A DNA stretch of 30,333 nt from CAZKRU01 sp964555235 (GCA_964555235.1 CAZKRU010000049.1:1-30333), one strand, 5' to 3'. Counted from the first letter of the stretch, positions 8,975 through 16,529 are shown. Notes: generated by a model from the sequence alone, not told the origin. Made by a program: numbers and translations.

Positions 8975-9918
8975 AGAAAATACTGATTCCGATGTTCGCG
9001 CTCATGGGCTTTGTGGGGGTGAAACCGTGTGTGGCCTCCGATCCGGCTAAAATTGTTGGATCCCAGGCGTGTGCTGCGTGTCACCCGCTGGAGAGTGGTG
9101 TTTGGAACGAGACCCATCATGCAAAAGCGTTTGATTTATTGCATCGACTTCCGAAGGCGAAGGAAATTGCGGACAAGATGGGCGTCTCCAAAATCAAGGG
9201 GGAAGGGGATTGCATGAATTGCCATTACACGGCTCAGAAGTCGGGGGTCTCCAACAAGGTGGTTTCCGGAGTCTCTTGTGAGAGCTGTCACGGCGAAGCC
9301 AAGGAGTGGGTGGCGTTTCATCACCAGCAACCTCGTCAAAAAGAAGCGGAATCCGTCGGTTGGGTGCGAGGTTCCAATCTCTACCAGTTATATTCAGCCT
9401 GCTACGAGTGTCACACGGTTCCGAATGAAAAGCTCGTGAATACCGGAGGACATGCAGCCGGAAGTCCCTTTGAACTCGTTTCCTGGTCGCAAGGAGAGAT
9501 CCGTCACCGGTTCTACGACGCGAAGACGAATCCCGAGTCACCGTTGATGAAGCAACGCGTCCTCTATCTGCTGGGTGGGGCTCTGGATCTGGAGCACGCC
9601 TTGCGGGCCGTTTCAAAAGCGACCGTGAATGATACGTATGGTCAACGAATGGCATTGCGAGTGAAGGGGGCGGTTGAATTTTTGGAGAAGGCGAATGCAA
9701 AGGTTTCCCTTCCGAACGTGAAGGCGATCCTCGATGCGGTTCCTCGGAAAGCGGATGGCAAGTTGGATCTTCGACTGAAAAATGAGGTGGCGTATCAAAC
9801 GGCAGCAGATCAAGTCAAGGCCGCGACCCAGGCATTTCTGGCAGAGCAGGATGGAAGTAAGTTGGGGGCCTTGGATCCGCTTCTCCCCAAAATCTTTATG
9901 GGGAGCGTTAAGCCGTGA
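8971..9918 (+). CDS. tetraheme cytochrome c554-like protein
   Basis: The 315-residue protein has a signal peptide (about 1-22) and four CxxCH motifs at Cys34, 81, 103 and 144, with additional His residues available as distal ligands. The spacing fits the cytochrome c554 family of periplasmic tetraheme electron carriers. The C-terminal part (about 170-315) is helical and heme-free. The ATG at 8971 overlaps the ccsA stop. An in-frame extension upstream runs through ccsA and lacks a signal peptide, so it is not the real start. It probably shuttles electrons between the inner-membrane module and the outer-membrane cytochrome. Confidence 0.9.
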   Translation: MKKILIPMFALMGFVGVKPCVASDPAKIVGSQACAACHPLESGVWNETHHAKAFDLLHRLPKAKEIADKMGVSKIKGEGDCMNCHYTAQKSGVSNKVVSGVSCESCHGEAKEWVAFHHQQPRQKEAESVGWVRGSNLYQLYSACYECHTVPNEKLVNTGGHAAGSPFELVSWSQGEIRHRFYDAKTNPESPLMKQRVLYLLGGALDLEHALRAVSKATVNDTYGQRMALRVKGAVEFLEKANAKVSLPNVKAILDAVPRKADGKLDLRLKNEVAYQTAADQVKAATQAFLAEQDGSKLGALDPLLPKIFMGSVKP

Positions 9919-11645
9919 GCAAGGAGAAGATCGATCTCGCCTCAGAGTCCTCTTCCATCACGCGTCCGCAGCGTTGGGATAGTCCGTTTAGTGATGAGAT
10001 GTCGGATGAGATTGTAGACGGATTGCTTGCGGTTCCTCCTTTTAGTGAAATTGATGCCAGTCGTTTTCCTGCATCCGCGTCGCTTCGTGATATTCTTCGG
10101 AACGATGCCCGGATCGTGAAGTTTTCCCCCGGAGATATCGTGGTGCGTGAAGGGGATTACGGGCATTCCGCTTTTTTTATCTTGGAAGGGAGGGCCTTGG
10201 TCTCGTCGGATGACCGGCTGAACGAATTACTCGGAAGACGCAAGACCACCCGGAAAAGTTTTTTTGAAGCGGTGAAGCAGTTATGGACGAATACGATCCA
10301 TACAGAATCCCGAGATTTAAAAGGATATGCTTCGCGAAAACAAGTGGGGGCTCGTGCTGGAAAGGGGGATTCGGTTCGTCTCTTTCTGCAGGATTATAAT
10401 GTTGTTTTGGGAAATAACCGGGGCGAGTTGAAGGCGGGAGAATGGTTTGGGGAGATTGCAGCGATGGGACGTACTCCTCGCACGGCGACGGTGATTGCGG
10501 ATGTAAATTCGGTGCTTTTGGAGATTCGGTGGCAAGGGCTTCGTGATCTGAGACAGCGGGCGGAAGAAATTAAACGTCACATCGATAAGCGTTACCGACA
10601 ACATAGTTTGGGAATTCATCTGGAAGAGACTGAATTGTTTGAATTGCTGTCAAAGGAAGAGCGTCAGGAGATTGCACAACAGACGGTTTTTGATACCTAC
10701 GGAAATTTTGAGTGGTTTGGAACGTATCAAGCAATGGCAGAAGCGAATGCGGCGCAGCGACTGGAGAACGAGCCGTTGATCTGTCGGGAGGGGGATTATC
10801 CGAATGGCTTGGTTTTGATTCGATCGGGATTTGCACGCTTGAGTGAGCAATGCGGGAATGGCCACCGAACGATTCGCTATTTGGGGAAGGGTCAGATTTA
10901 CGGACTGGAAGAGATTGCCCACAATTGGCGCATGGAGGAGCGAGTTCCGTTGCAGCACTCGTTGCGAGCGGTTGGCTATGTCGACGTTCTGGTGATTCCG
11001 ACGGCAGTCGTTGAAAAATTGGTCTTTTCTAAGATGGATCCGAAGCATCTTCCTCCGTTGATTGTACCCCAGGAGAAGCAGGCTTTTCGTCAGGCGACTT
11101 CAGCGGAAGTGGCCCCCGAGTTGTTGGAGTTTTTGGTGGAAAATCGCTTCATCAATGGTACGGCAACGATGATGATCGATTTGGATCGGTGTACGCGATG
11201 CGACGACTGCGTCAAGGCATGCGCATCGACACACGATAACAACCCCCGGTTTTTAAGGCACGGAGCTATTCAGGGGCACTTCATGATTGCCAATGCCTGT
11301 ATGCATTGTGTCGATCCGGTCTGTATGATCGGGTGTCCCACCGGGGCCATTCAGCGAAATGCGGTTGGGGGGCAGGTCTCGATCAACGATCAGACTTGTA
11401 TTGGCTGTTCCACCTGCGCGAACAGTTGTCCTTACGATAATATCCGGATGGTCGAGATTCGAGATGAAGAGGGGGCGATGGTTCGTGATGAGAAAACCGG
11501 GACGCCAATTCTCAAGGCGACCAAGTGCGATCTTTGCAGTGAGCAATTGACCGGGCCGGCCTGTCAAAATGCTTGTCCGCATGATGCCCTCAAGCGGGTT
11601 GATATGCAGCAGCTCCATCAATTAACCGAGTGGGTGAACCGATGA
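9915..11645 (+). CDS. cyclic-nucleotide-binding domain / 4x[4Fe-4S] protein
   Basis: A 576-residue cytoplasmic protein with no signal peptide. A first cNMP-binding domain (about 45-210) carries the phosphate-binding cassette-like FGEIAAMGRTPRTATV. A second, more degenerate one lies at about 265-385. From about 415 there is a ferredoxin-like region with four Cys clusters (CTRCDDC, CMHCVDPVC, CIGCSTC and CDLCSEQLTGPAC), each completed by a CP or CA motif as in NrfC/HybA-type subunits. The GTG start overlaps the previous stop. It probably transfers electrons at the cytoplasmic face, gated by a nucleotide or by another small ligand; the ligand is unknown. Confidence 0.88.
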   Translation: MSKEKIDLASESSSITRPQRWDSPFSDEMSDEIVDGLLAVPPFSEIDASRFPASASLRDILRNDARIVKFSPGDIVVREGDYGHSAFFILEGRALVSSDDRLNELLGRRKTTRKSFFEAVKQLWTNTIHTESRDLKGYASRKQVGARAGKGDSVRLFLQDYNVVLGNNRGELKAGEWFGEIAAMGRTPRTATVIADVNSVLLEIRWQGLRDLRQRAEEIKRHIDKRYRQHSLGIHLEETELFELLSKEERQEIAQQTVFDTYGNFEWFGTYQAMAEANAAQRLENEPLICREGDYPNGLVLIRSGFARLSEQCGNGHRTIRYLGKGQIYGLEEIAHNWRMEERVPLQHSLRAVGYVDVLVIPTAVVEKLVFSKMDPKHLPPLIVPQEKQAFRQATSAEVAPELLEFLVENRFINGTATMMIDLDRCTRCDDCVKACASTHDNNPRFLRHGAIQGHFMIANACMHCVDPVCMIGCPTGAIQRNAVGGQVSINDQTCIGCSTCANSCPYDNIRMVEIRDEEGAMVRDEKTGTPILKATKCDLCSEQLTGPACQNACPHDALKRVDMQQLHQLTEWVNR

Positions 11646-12466
11646 AACTGAAAGTCAGCAAAGTAGCGCGAAATGTTCTGCTAACGCTCGGAGCCGCCTT
11701 CGGAATTGGGGCGATCGTCTTCTGGTACGAATCCTCATTGCGTCTCTCCCAATATCTCACGGGATGGATCTTGCTCCTGATCTTAATCTTTTTAGCACTT
11801 TTCAATTTACGAAAAAAGCTTCCGTTTCTTCCCCTGGGCACCGCAGAGTCTTGGTTGCAGTGGCATCTTTATATCGGCTGGCTCTCAATGTTCATATTTG
11901 TCTTACACGGGGGGAATCACTGGCCCGGTAGTCCTCTCGGCTGGTCGATCTTCCTGCTTTATCTCGGAGCTGCATTGAGTGGAGTGGTCGGGATTTTTAT
12001 TTCACGAAACTTTGCAGGCCGACTGACGACACGCGGGGGAGAGGTCATTTATGAGCGAATTCCAGAGCTTCGGCGAAAACTTCGTGAAAGAGCTGAGGCA
12101 CTCGTGGAGCGTTCAGTGAGTGAGAGCAATATGTCGACGATCGGGGATTTTTATACGAATCGGTTGCTGGAATTTTTCACGTTTTCAAAAAATCAGATGC
12201 GGCATCTGCTGGATTCACGAGCGCATTGGGCGCGAATGGAGGCGGAGATGAATGGAATGGACCGCTATTTGTCTGATGTCGAGCGTGGGTATTTTGCGGA
12301 GTTGCGAGAGTTGGTGAAGATGAAAGAGGATCTTGATTATCATGAGTCCCTGCAATCCGCCTTGAAGTACTGGCTCTTCTTTCATATTCCCGCCAGCGTG
12401 GCCTTGCTGATCCTCGTTTTTGCCCATGTGCTCCTCGCTTACGCCTTTGCCGGGAGGGTTCCATGA
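11642..12466 (+). CDS. multi-pass membrane protein, candidate b-type cytochrome
   Basis: About 274 residues from the ATG that overlaps the previous stop. Two N-terminal helices (about 10-55), two more (about 70-125) and one C-terminal helix (about 245-270) flank a charged cytoplasmic helical region (about 135-235). Histidines lie within or at the edges of membrane helices (QWHLYIGW, VLHGGNHW, FFHIPA, FAHVLL), which is compatible with bis-His heme b as in ferric-reductase-like proteins. Encoded between the FeS protein and the decaheme cytochrome, it is the likely membrane link between them. Heme binding is inferred. Confidence 0.78.
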   Translation: MKLKVSKVARNVLLTLGAAFGIGAIVFWYESSLRLSQYLTGWILLLILIFLALFNLRKKLPFLPLGTAESWLQWHLYIGWLSMFIFVLHGGNHWPGSPLGWSIFLLYLGAALSGVVGIFISRNFAGRLTTRGGEVIYERIPELRRKLRERAEALVERSVSESNMSTIGDFYTNRLLEFFTFSKNQMRHLLDSRAHWARMEAEMNGMDRYLSDVERGYFAELRELVKMKEDLDYHESLQSALKYWLFFHIPASVALLILVFAHVLLAYAFAGRVP

Positions 12467-14760
12467 AGAAGCGCTGGTTTCAGAATTTTCGATTCAACAA
12501 AAGCCGCTACGAACGTCCGCAAGGGGACTGGATTTGCGGGCATCATCCGGATGGCTATCGCTGTCCCCTCGGCCCGACCGCCAAAGGAACGTGTCAGACC
12601 GTTGGAGAGTGTCAGCCTCACAAAAAGAATGATCGCTGGATTTGTTCCCGTCCTGAAGATTGCGGAGGTCCATGTGAAAACGGACCGCTGCCGGATGGTC
12701 AATGTTGTCGGAAGATAACGCCCTGTCAGCCGCTTCCGGCCATTCGAGCGAGAAGAGGACGGGTTGTTTTTTCAGCAGCGGCCTTGGCCTTTGGTTTTCT
12801 CTTCGTTGCTTTTGCGGGACGCACCCAACGCACGAATGCCTTGCCGGGGCAACTTTCCAAGGAACATGCGTCGATGCAGGAAAATTGTGAAGCTTGTCAT
12901 GCGGCGGGTGCCGAGGCTCCGGTCGATTGGCTACAAGTGGCTTTTTTTCCAAAGGCTCACGGCTCTCAAAATCAGCGCTGCCTGGAGTGTCATCACAATC
13001 TCAAACAACCTTTTTTTGAGAATCCGCACAGTTTAAATCCCGATCATTTGAATGCCCATACGGAACGCTCTTCCCAGTATGTGAAGAAATCGCTTACGGA
13101 TCATCTCCGGATCCCGCATCTCTCCGTTCCTGCCAATGAGAAAGGGGAAATTGCCTGCGCCAGTTGCCATCGCGAGCATCATGGTGCGGATGCAAAGTTA
13201 ACCGAAATGACTTCCACCCAATGTCAAACCTGCCATCAACAGATTTTTGCGGGTTTTAGTAAGGGGCATCCTTCTTTTGTTCGCTCGAGTCTTGCGCGTG
13301 AAGATGTTTTGGATTGGGAAGGGTGGATGAAGAAATGGAGTCAGTCCAAGGTGCTTGGACCGAAGCTGACGCAAGCATTGCCCGAGGGAATTCGCACTAA
13401 TCTGGATCCTGCCAAGGTGGCGGAGAGTCCGGAGCTGCAGCGTGAAGTCGTTCGAGCGGTAAACCGCACATTGCATCTGGAAGGAGCTTCTGGAAGCGAA
13501 AAAGCGATTACTGCACGCCGTTCGTTGCAAGCGGAGTTTCCTCAAGATTTAAGCGCCGGATTTTTCTACGGAGGACACCGACGGCCTTCGATTGCGTTTA
13601 ATCACCAAAGCCATCTGAACGGATATTTCACTTCAGCCAAGGGAAACGTGGCGACGGCTTGTACGGATTGTCACCAGCCGGAGCCGGGAAGTCAGTCGAT
13701 GGCGTTTATTGGATTTCAACAGGCCTGTGCCTCCTGTCACATGAGTATGATCACGACGAGTACTTCGGGAACTTCGGGTGGTGTCGCGTTGCTTCGGGTT
13801 CCTGCAGTTGACGTTGTGACGATGCGTAGGAAGGGACGTTCGATCGGGTCGTATCCGGTGAATGCGGAAGGCGAGCTCTCCGTTTTTACCAAGTTGTTGA
13901 TTGCGGGGGATTCAACCTATCCTGAGTTTGCTCAAGATTTGAAGGAGCTTCGCTTGATGGAATCATGGGGCGATCTAAGCGAGGCTTCGGACGTTCAGCT
14001 CAAAGCAATGGAGCGTTTGGTCTGGGGGGTGAAACGTCTTTACGTCGAGATTGATGCAAAAGGAAAGGAAGCGCTTCGGACGCGTCTTGAGAAGGCAACC
14101 CGAGGACGTTTAAGTCCGGAAACGATCGAGTATTTATTGAAGCCGATGCCGCTGGATGTCATGAAGGGATTGCAAGCGCGTGCCTTGCCTCAAGCTCCGT
14201 CGGAAGTGCGTGAGAAGAAGTGGCCCGCAACCCATGAAGCCAATGCGAATGCGGATACCGAGAATTTTGCGCTCTTGTACCAACCGAAGCGTCATACCGA
14301 CAATTATCTTCAGGCGTGGCTCAGTGCGGTGGCGATGAGTCCGGCCGCGAGCGGTATTTTTGAGAGCACGCCTGGGCAATACGCTTCTTTTGCCTCCTGT
14401 CTGATCTGTCATAGCACGGAGTCGATCGGTTCGGGTGAGGTGAAGATTCACTGGCACGGAACGCCGGGTGAGGAAGGGATGCGTGAGCTGACAAAATACT
14501 CGCATCGTCCACATTTGACCATGGCTTGCAATACCTGTCACCAATTGGAAGGAAATACCGATACCGGTCGATTCAAGAGCGCCTACCATCGGACGAATCC
14601 CGCGTCACTGGAGCCGGTCTTCAAGCCAATCTCGCAAGCGACCTGTTTAGAGTGTCATACGCCGAACAAAGTCGGGGATGACTGTCTGACCTGTCACCAG
14701 TATCATATTGGAAAATTTCCCGAACGGATGATCAAGACACCGATTGCGCTCCCGAAATAA
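12463..14760 (+). CDS. membrane-anchored decaheme cytochrome with Cys-rich cytoplasmic head
   Basis: The 765-residue protein starts with a Cys-rich domain (ten Cys between residues 25 and 88), predicted to be cytoplasmic and possibly metal- or FeS-binding. One transmembrane helix (about 100-119) follows, then a periplasmic region with ten CxxCH motifs. Six lie at about 142-430 and four at about 650-750; the stretch between them is helical and heme-free. Extra His residues (for example CHREHHG and CHHN) can serve as distal ligands, as in cytochrome c3/c7-like modules. It is the last gene of the operon, overlapping its neighbour by ATGA. It probably receives or delivers electrons across the inner membrane with the FeS and b-type partners. 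Confidence 0.88.
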   Translation: MKKRWFQNFRFNKSRYERPQGDWICGHHPDGYRCPLGPTAKGTCQTVGECQPHKKNDRWICSRPEDCGGPCENGPLPDGQCCRKITPCQPLPAIRARRGRVVFSAAALAFGFLFVAFAGRTQRTNALPGQLSKEHASMQENCEACHAAGAEAPVDWLQVAFFPKAHGSQNQRCLECHHNLKQPFFENPHSLNPDHLNAHTERSSQYVKKSLTDHLRIPHLSVPANEKGEIACASCHREHHGADAKLTEMTSTQCQTCHQQIFAGFSKGHPSFVRSSLAREDVLDWEGWMKKWSQSKVLGPKLTQALPEGIRTNLDPAKVAESPELQREVVRAVNRTLHLEGASGSEKAITARRSLQAEFPQDLSAGFFYGGHRRPSIAFNHQSHLNGYFTSAKGNVATACTDCHQPEPGSQSMAFIGFQQACASCHMSMITTSTSGTSGGVALLRVPAVDVVTMRRKGRSIGSYPVNAEGELSVFTKLLIAGDSTYPEFAQDLKELRLMESWGDLSEASDVQLKAMERLVWGVKRLYVEIDAKGKEALRTRLEKATRGRLSPETIEYLLKPMPLDVMKGLQARALPQAPSEVREKKWPATHEANANADTENFALLYQPKRHTDNYLQAWLSAVAMSPAASGIFESTPGQYASFASCLICHSTESIGSGEVKIHWHGTPGEEGMRELTKYSHRPHLTMACNTCHQLEGNTDTGRFKSAYHRTNPASLEPVFKPISQATCLECHTPNKVGDDCLTCHQYHIGKFPERMIKTPIALPK

Positions 14761-14793
14761 GGAGCCTGTATCTGGGAGTAATTAAGTCGATTC

Positions 14794-14859
14794 TGGTAGG
14801 GCGACTTCTCCGAGGGCGCCGTTACTAATCCGGCTCGCCCGGAGGGTCGAGCCCTACCA
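14794..14859. repeat. TGGTAGGGC palindromic repeat
   Basis: TGGTAGGGC at the left and GCCCTACCA at the right form an imperfect palindrome of 66 bp downstream of the operon. A second, partial copy in opposite orientation lies at 30209-30254. I associate this repeat type with verrucomicrobial genomes (memory, not a search). It may also serve as a weak 3' stabilising stem for the operon mRNA. Confidence 0.7.
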
Positions 14860-14910
14860 TTTGGTATTGATGCTTTCTATGTTCTATGCGTCGACTGTTT
14901 TAGTGGATTA

Positions 14911-14961
14911 AAAAAATCTATAAAAATTCTTATTGACTCTTTTGGTTACATCAGTTAGGGT
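14911..14961 (+). promoter_or_regulatory. sigma70-type promoter with UP-like element
   Basis: TTGACT at 14933-14938 and TAGGGT at 14956-14961 are separated by exactly 17 bp, and an A/T-rich tract (14911-14932) lies immediately upstream. Transcription would start near 14968 and run into the intrinsic terminator at 15115-15154. Confidence 0.65.
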
Positions 14962-14974
14962 GATCTCGTCAATT

Positions 14975-15094
14975 ATGAAAAAACAAAGTCATCGCTATTT
15001 TGGAACGTGGGCGTCATTACGCCTAGCGGTGGCTTTTTGTCTCGATCGGAAGAATCTCATTCAACCCGAAGCCACCATGGAGACGAGCAGGTAA
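14975..15094 (+). CDS. possible 39-residue small protein
   Basis: ATG at 14975 to TAA at 15092-15094 encodes a basic 39-residue peptide starting MKKQSHRYFGTW. It starts only about 8 nt after the predicted transcription start and has no Shine-Dalgarno, so translation would be leaderless-like. It could equally be a chance ORF within a structured RNA. Confidence 0.3.
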   Translation: MKKQSHRYFGTWASLRLAVAFCLDRKNLIQPEATMETSR

Positions 15095-15114
15095 ACCGAT
15101 TTAACATCGATTTG

Positions 15115-15154
15115 AAAAAACCCTGCTCTCCCCTCGAAGGAAGCAGGGTTTTTT
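15115..15154 (+). terminator. intrinsic terminator (bidirectional)
   Basis: AAAAAACCCTGCT pairs with AGCAGGGTTTTTT (13 bp), ending in six T on the + strand and flanked by six A, so it can also stop transcription from the other side. Confidence 0.9.
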
Positions 15155-15212
15155 CGTTTCTGAAATAAATAAGAACTAGGAGAATGCTAACGAGTAAAAC
15201 AATTTAAGGTCG

Positions 15213-15298
15213 TAAAAGAAAACCCCACCCTCCGTTGAAGCGGAGGGTGGGGAGGTGGGAGTAGGGATAAACCGACCCCCGGTGTTCTGGGAAGAACG
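15213..15298 (-). ncRNA. candidate C-rich small RNA
   Basis: On the minus strand a promoter (15304-15332) and an intrinsic terminator (15214-15252) bracket about 85 nt with no sensible ORF. The predicted RNA has a GTTCT-TCCC-AGAAC hairpin, an ACCG/CGGT hairpin, then a single-stranded pyrimidine tract with CTCCCACCTCCCC before the terminator stem. That tract is complementary to purine-rich Shine-Dalgarno sequences, as in C-rich regulatory sRNAs. No known family is recognised. Confidence 0.6.
15214..15252 (-). terminator. intrinsic terminator of the minus-strand sRNA
   Basis: A perfect 12-bp GC-rich stem (CCCCACCCTCCG with CGGAGGGTGGGG, 6-nt loop) is followed on the minus strand by TTTTCTTTT. 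Confidence 0.88.
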
Positions 15299-15303
15299 CC
15301 ACG

Positions 15304-15332
15304 AATCTATCCCCTCGCGCGAGAATTGTCAA
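15304..15332 (-). promoter_or_regulatory. sigma70 promoter, minus strand
   Basis: Read on the minus strand, a consensus -35 TTGACA (15327-15332) is followed after 17 bp by -10 TAGATT (15304-15309). The start would be near 15298, just ahead of the C-rich sRNA. Confidence 0.75.
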
Positions 15333-15449
15333 ACCGATATAGATATCGATTTGATGGCGCGCTCCCTCCATCTCTTTTATGTCCGTTTCGATTCTATAAA
15401 ACGAACGGCTTGATGGGAGGTGTGCCGGAAACACCGAAACGTCCGCAGA

Positions 15450-15612
15450 ACGCGGCTACAGAAAAACTGTAAGTGTTTGTTCTTTGTTGAACCCCGAATG
15501 CTTTCGGGGTGAAGAGCGATGATTCAGACAAGCCGCGTGAAAACGGCACCGCTGGGTCCGCAGGTCGTGCTGCAGTCGCTCATTGAATCGCGGCCTCCAG
15601 GTTGGGGGCCGC
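15450..15612 (+). other. structured non-coding stretch before the tRNA array
   Basis: CGCGGCT at about 15450 pairs with AGCCGCG at about 15532, enclosing ACAG/CTGT and ACCCCGAA/TTCGGGGT hairpins. A further 9-bp hairpin (15590-15612, GCGGCCTCC with GGGGGCCGC) is followed by a short T-run and may be a weak terminator just before the first tRNA. No gene is recognised. This may be leader RNA of the array. Confidence 0.4.
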
Positions 15613-15623
15613 ACCATTTTCTT

Positions 15624-15694
15624 GCGGTATTGGTGAAACAGAATCACGCAGCGTTGCCAACGCTGAGTCGCCGGAGCGTCACCGGCATACCGCA
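15624..15694 (+). tRNA. tRNA-Gly(GCC), non-canonical elbow
   Basis: A 7-bp acceptor (GCGGTAT/ATACCGC), anticodon loop TTGCCAA and discriminator A give glycine. The D-stem GTGA/TCAC closes a 7-nt loop with no GG. The T-loop is AGCGTCA (G55, and T at 58), the most degenerate of the set. No CCA is encoded. First tRNA of the array. Confidence 0.85.
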
Positions 15695-15724
15695 ATTCTT
15701 TAAAAACTTAAAAAATAAGAAATG

Positions 15725-15906
15725 TCTCGCGCGGAGTTCGCAGAGCCCGCTGAGGGTAGAGCAAGTTCATAAAAACTGTAGCCGCTAGTTATTGGATCAG
15801 GAACTCATGAACTCAGGAAAAATAGGGCGTACCCGGTTGTTTTTTACTTCTTGAGTTCCTGAGTTTCAAATTTTCTTGAGGCCATGAGATTACTTTAAAT
15901 GCTCTA
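15725..15906. repeat. array repeat A, copy 1
   Basis: A GGAGTTCGCAGAG-like start is followed by about 145 bp (15762-15906) repeated at 16843-16984. Inside, CAGGAACTCA and TGAGTTCCTG form a 10-bp inverted repeat. Together with repeat B it fills the gene-free stretch 15695-16037. No ORF is credible here. Confidence 0.75.
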
Positions 15907-15935
15907 ATTTTAAAATTCATTCTCCGCGGTCTCTG

Positions 15936-16029
15936 CGATTGTGCCCCCCTTCGCCCCCGCACCAAACGCATCACGCCTCCGGCTGAAATAGTTTTTTCTT
16001 TCAGAAGGGTTTTCCGCGCGAGACACATC
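15936..16029. repeat. array repeat B, copy 1
   Basis: About 90 bp matching 18004-18094 closely, with shared segments such as ATCACGCCTCCGGCT and TTTCTTTCAGAAGGGTTTTC. The copies lie shortly upstream of tRNA-Trp and tRNA-Met, so local duplication or a conserved leader are both possible. Confidence 0.75.
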
Positions 16030-16037
16030 CACTTTCT

Positions 16038-16109
16038 GCGGCGGGCGACAGCTCGCAGATCGAACTCCAAATCCGATCCTCGAGGGGGCAGCACCCTCAC
16101 GCCGCGCCA
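16038..16109 (+). tRNA. tRNA-Trp(CCA), CCA encoded
   Basis: Anticodon loop CTCCAAA gives CCA (Trp), and G73 is the expected Trp discriminator, followed by encoded CCA. Acceptor GCGGCGG/ACGCCGC has a G-A mismatch at 7:66. The D-loop is very short. The T-arm is GAGGG/CCCTC with loop GGCAGCA (G54, G55). Confidence 0.78.
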
Positions 16110-16118
16110 TTTTTCTTT

Positions 16119-16191
16119 GGGGAGTTAGCTCATTGAGTAGAGCACCCGGCTTGCACCCGGGAGGTGGCGGGAGCGAAGCCCGCACTCTCCA
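16119..16191 (+). tRNA. tRNA-Ala(TGC) with G3-U70
   Basis: The acceptor GGGGAGT/ACTCTCC places G3 opposite T70, the decisive AlaRS identity pair. Anticodon loop CTTGCAC gives TGC and the discriminator is A. The D-arm is near normal, but the T-loop is AGCGAAG (G55). No CCA encoded. Retention of G3-U70 argues that it is still charged with alanine. Confidence 0.9.
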
Positions 16192-16200
16192 TTTTAATTT

Positions 16201-16259
16201 TCAGGCTCGTCCTATCGCAGGGCGGATCACTCACGATCGCGGAATCGCTCCGGGCCTGA
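16201..16259 (+). other. 59-nt miniature cloverleaf
   Basis: Between tRNA-Ala and tRNA-Tyr, TCAGGCT pairs with GGCCTGA. Inside are three consecutive hairpins separated by single bases: GTCC/GGGC (7-nt loop), GATC/GATC (6-nt loop ACTCAC) and CGGA/TCCG (5-nt loop). The layout is a reduced tRNA with no readable anticodon. It may be a tRNA fossil, a processing spacer or chance. Confidence 0.35.
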
Positions 16260-16267
16260 TTCTTTTT

Positions 16268-16361
16268 GCCGGTGAGGTTGGCTGTCAGATGTGCCACTGC
16301 GGTCTGTAAAACCGTACCCTTTGGGTAAACATCGCAGGTGCAACTCCTGCTGCCGGCACCA
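16268..16361 (+). tRNA. tRNA-Tyr(GTA), long variable arm, CCA encoded
   Basis: Anticodon loop CTGTAAA gives GTA. The long variable arm (TACCC/GGGTA) is the bacterial class II tRNA-Tyr form. Acceptor GCCGGTG/TGCCGGC, A73 and encoded CCA. The T-arm GCAGG/CCTGC has loop TGCAACT (G55). Confidence 0.92.
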
Positions 16362-16366
16362 TTTCT

Positions 16367-16443
16367 GGATCCGTAGCTCAGCCACGAAGAGCAGCCGCCT
16401 GTCGAGCGGAAGGTCACGGGAGCAATGCCCGTCGGGTCCGCCA
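16367..16443 (+). tRNA. tRNA-Asp(GTC), CCA encoded
   Basis: Acceptor GGATCCG/CGGGTCC, anticodon loop CTGTCGA (GTC) and G73, the Asp discriminator, then CCA. The D-loop lacks GG. The T-loop is AGCAATG (G55). Confidence 0.9.
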
Positions 16444-16449
16444 ATTTCT

Positions 16450-16521
16450 CGGGCACGAGGAAGATAGAAATCCGCACCGCTTGGGACGGTGAGAGACTCG
16501 GGGCAGAACCGAGGTGCCCGA
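16450..16521 (+). tRNA. tRNA-Pro(TGG)
   Basis: Perfect acceptor CGGGCAC/GTGCCCG with the C1-G72 and A73 expected for proline. Anticodon loop CTTGGGA gives TGG. T-stem CTCGG/CCGAG with loop GGCAGAA (G54, G55, G58). No CCA encoded. Confidence 0.9.
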
Positions 16522-16529
16522 CCCTTTCA

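Larger units (their letters stand above)
14968..15154 (+). ncRNA. candidate small RNA or leader transcript
   Basis: A predicted transcript of about 190 nt lies between a good promoter and a strong terminator. CTCGTC near the 5' end can pair with GACGAG at about 15082, enclosing a stem of GGTGGCTT with AAGCCACC. A 39-codon ORF lies inside. No Rfam-type family is recognised (it does not look like 6S, SRP or tmRNA). It may be an sRNA, a small-protein mRNA or both. Confidence 0.5.

Noticed and set aside
15204..15695. Minus-strand ORFs of 76 and 79 residues
   Set aside because: One lies across the sRNA promoter and terminator and the other is antisense to tRNA-Gly; neither has a domain or a ribosome binding site.
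16130..16477. Minus-strand 'proteins' across the tRNA array (also 17180-17558, 17816-18247 and 20818-21381)
   Set aside because: They are antisense readings of tRNA genes; the apparent conservation comes from the tRNA sequences.
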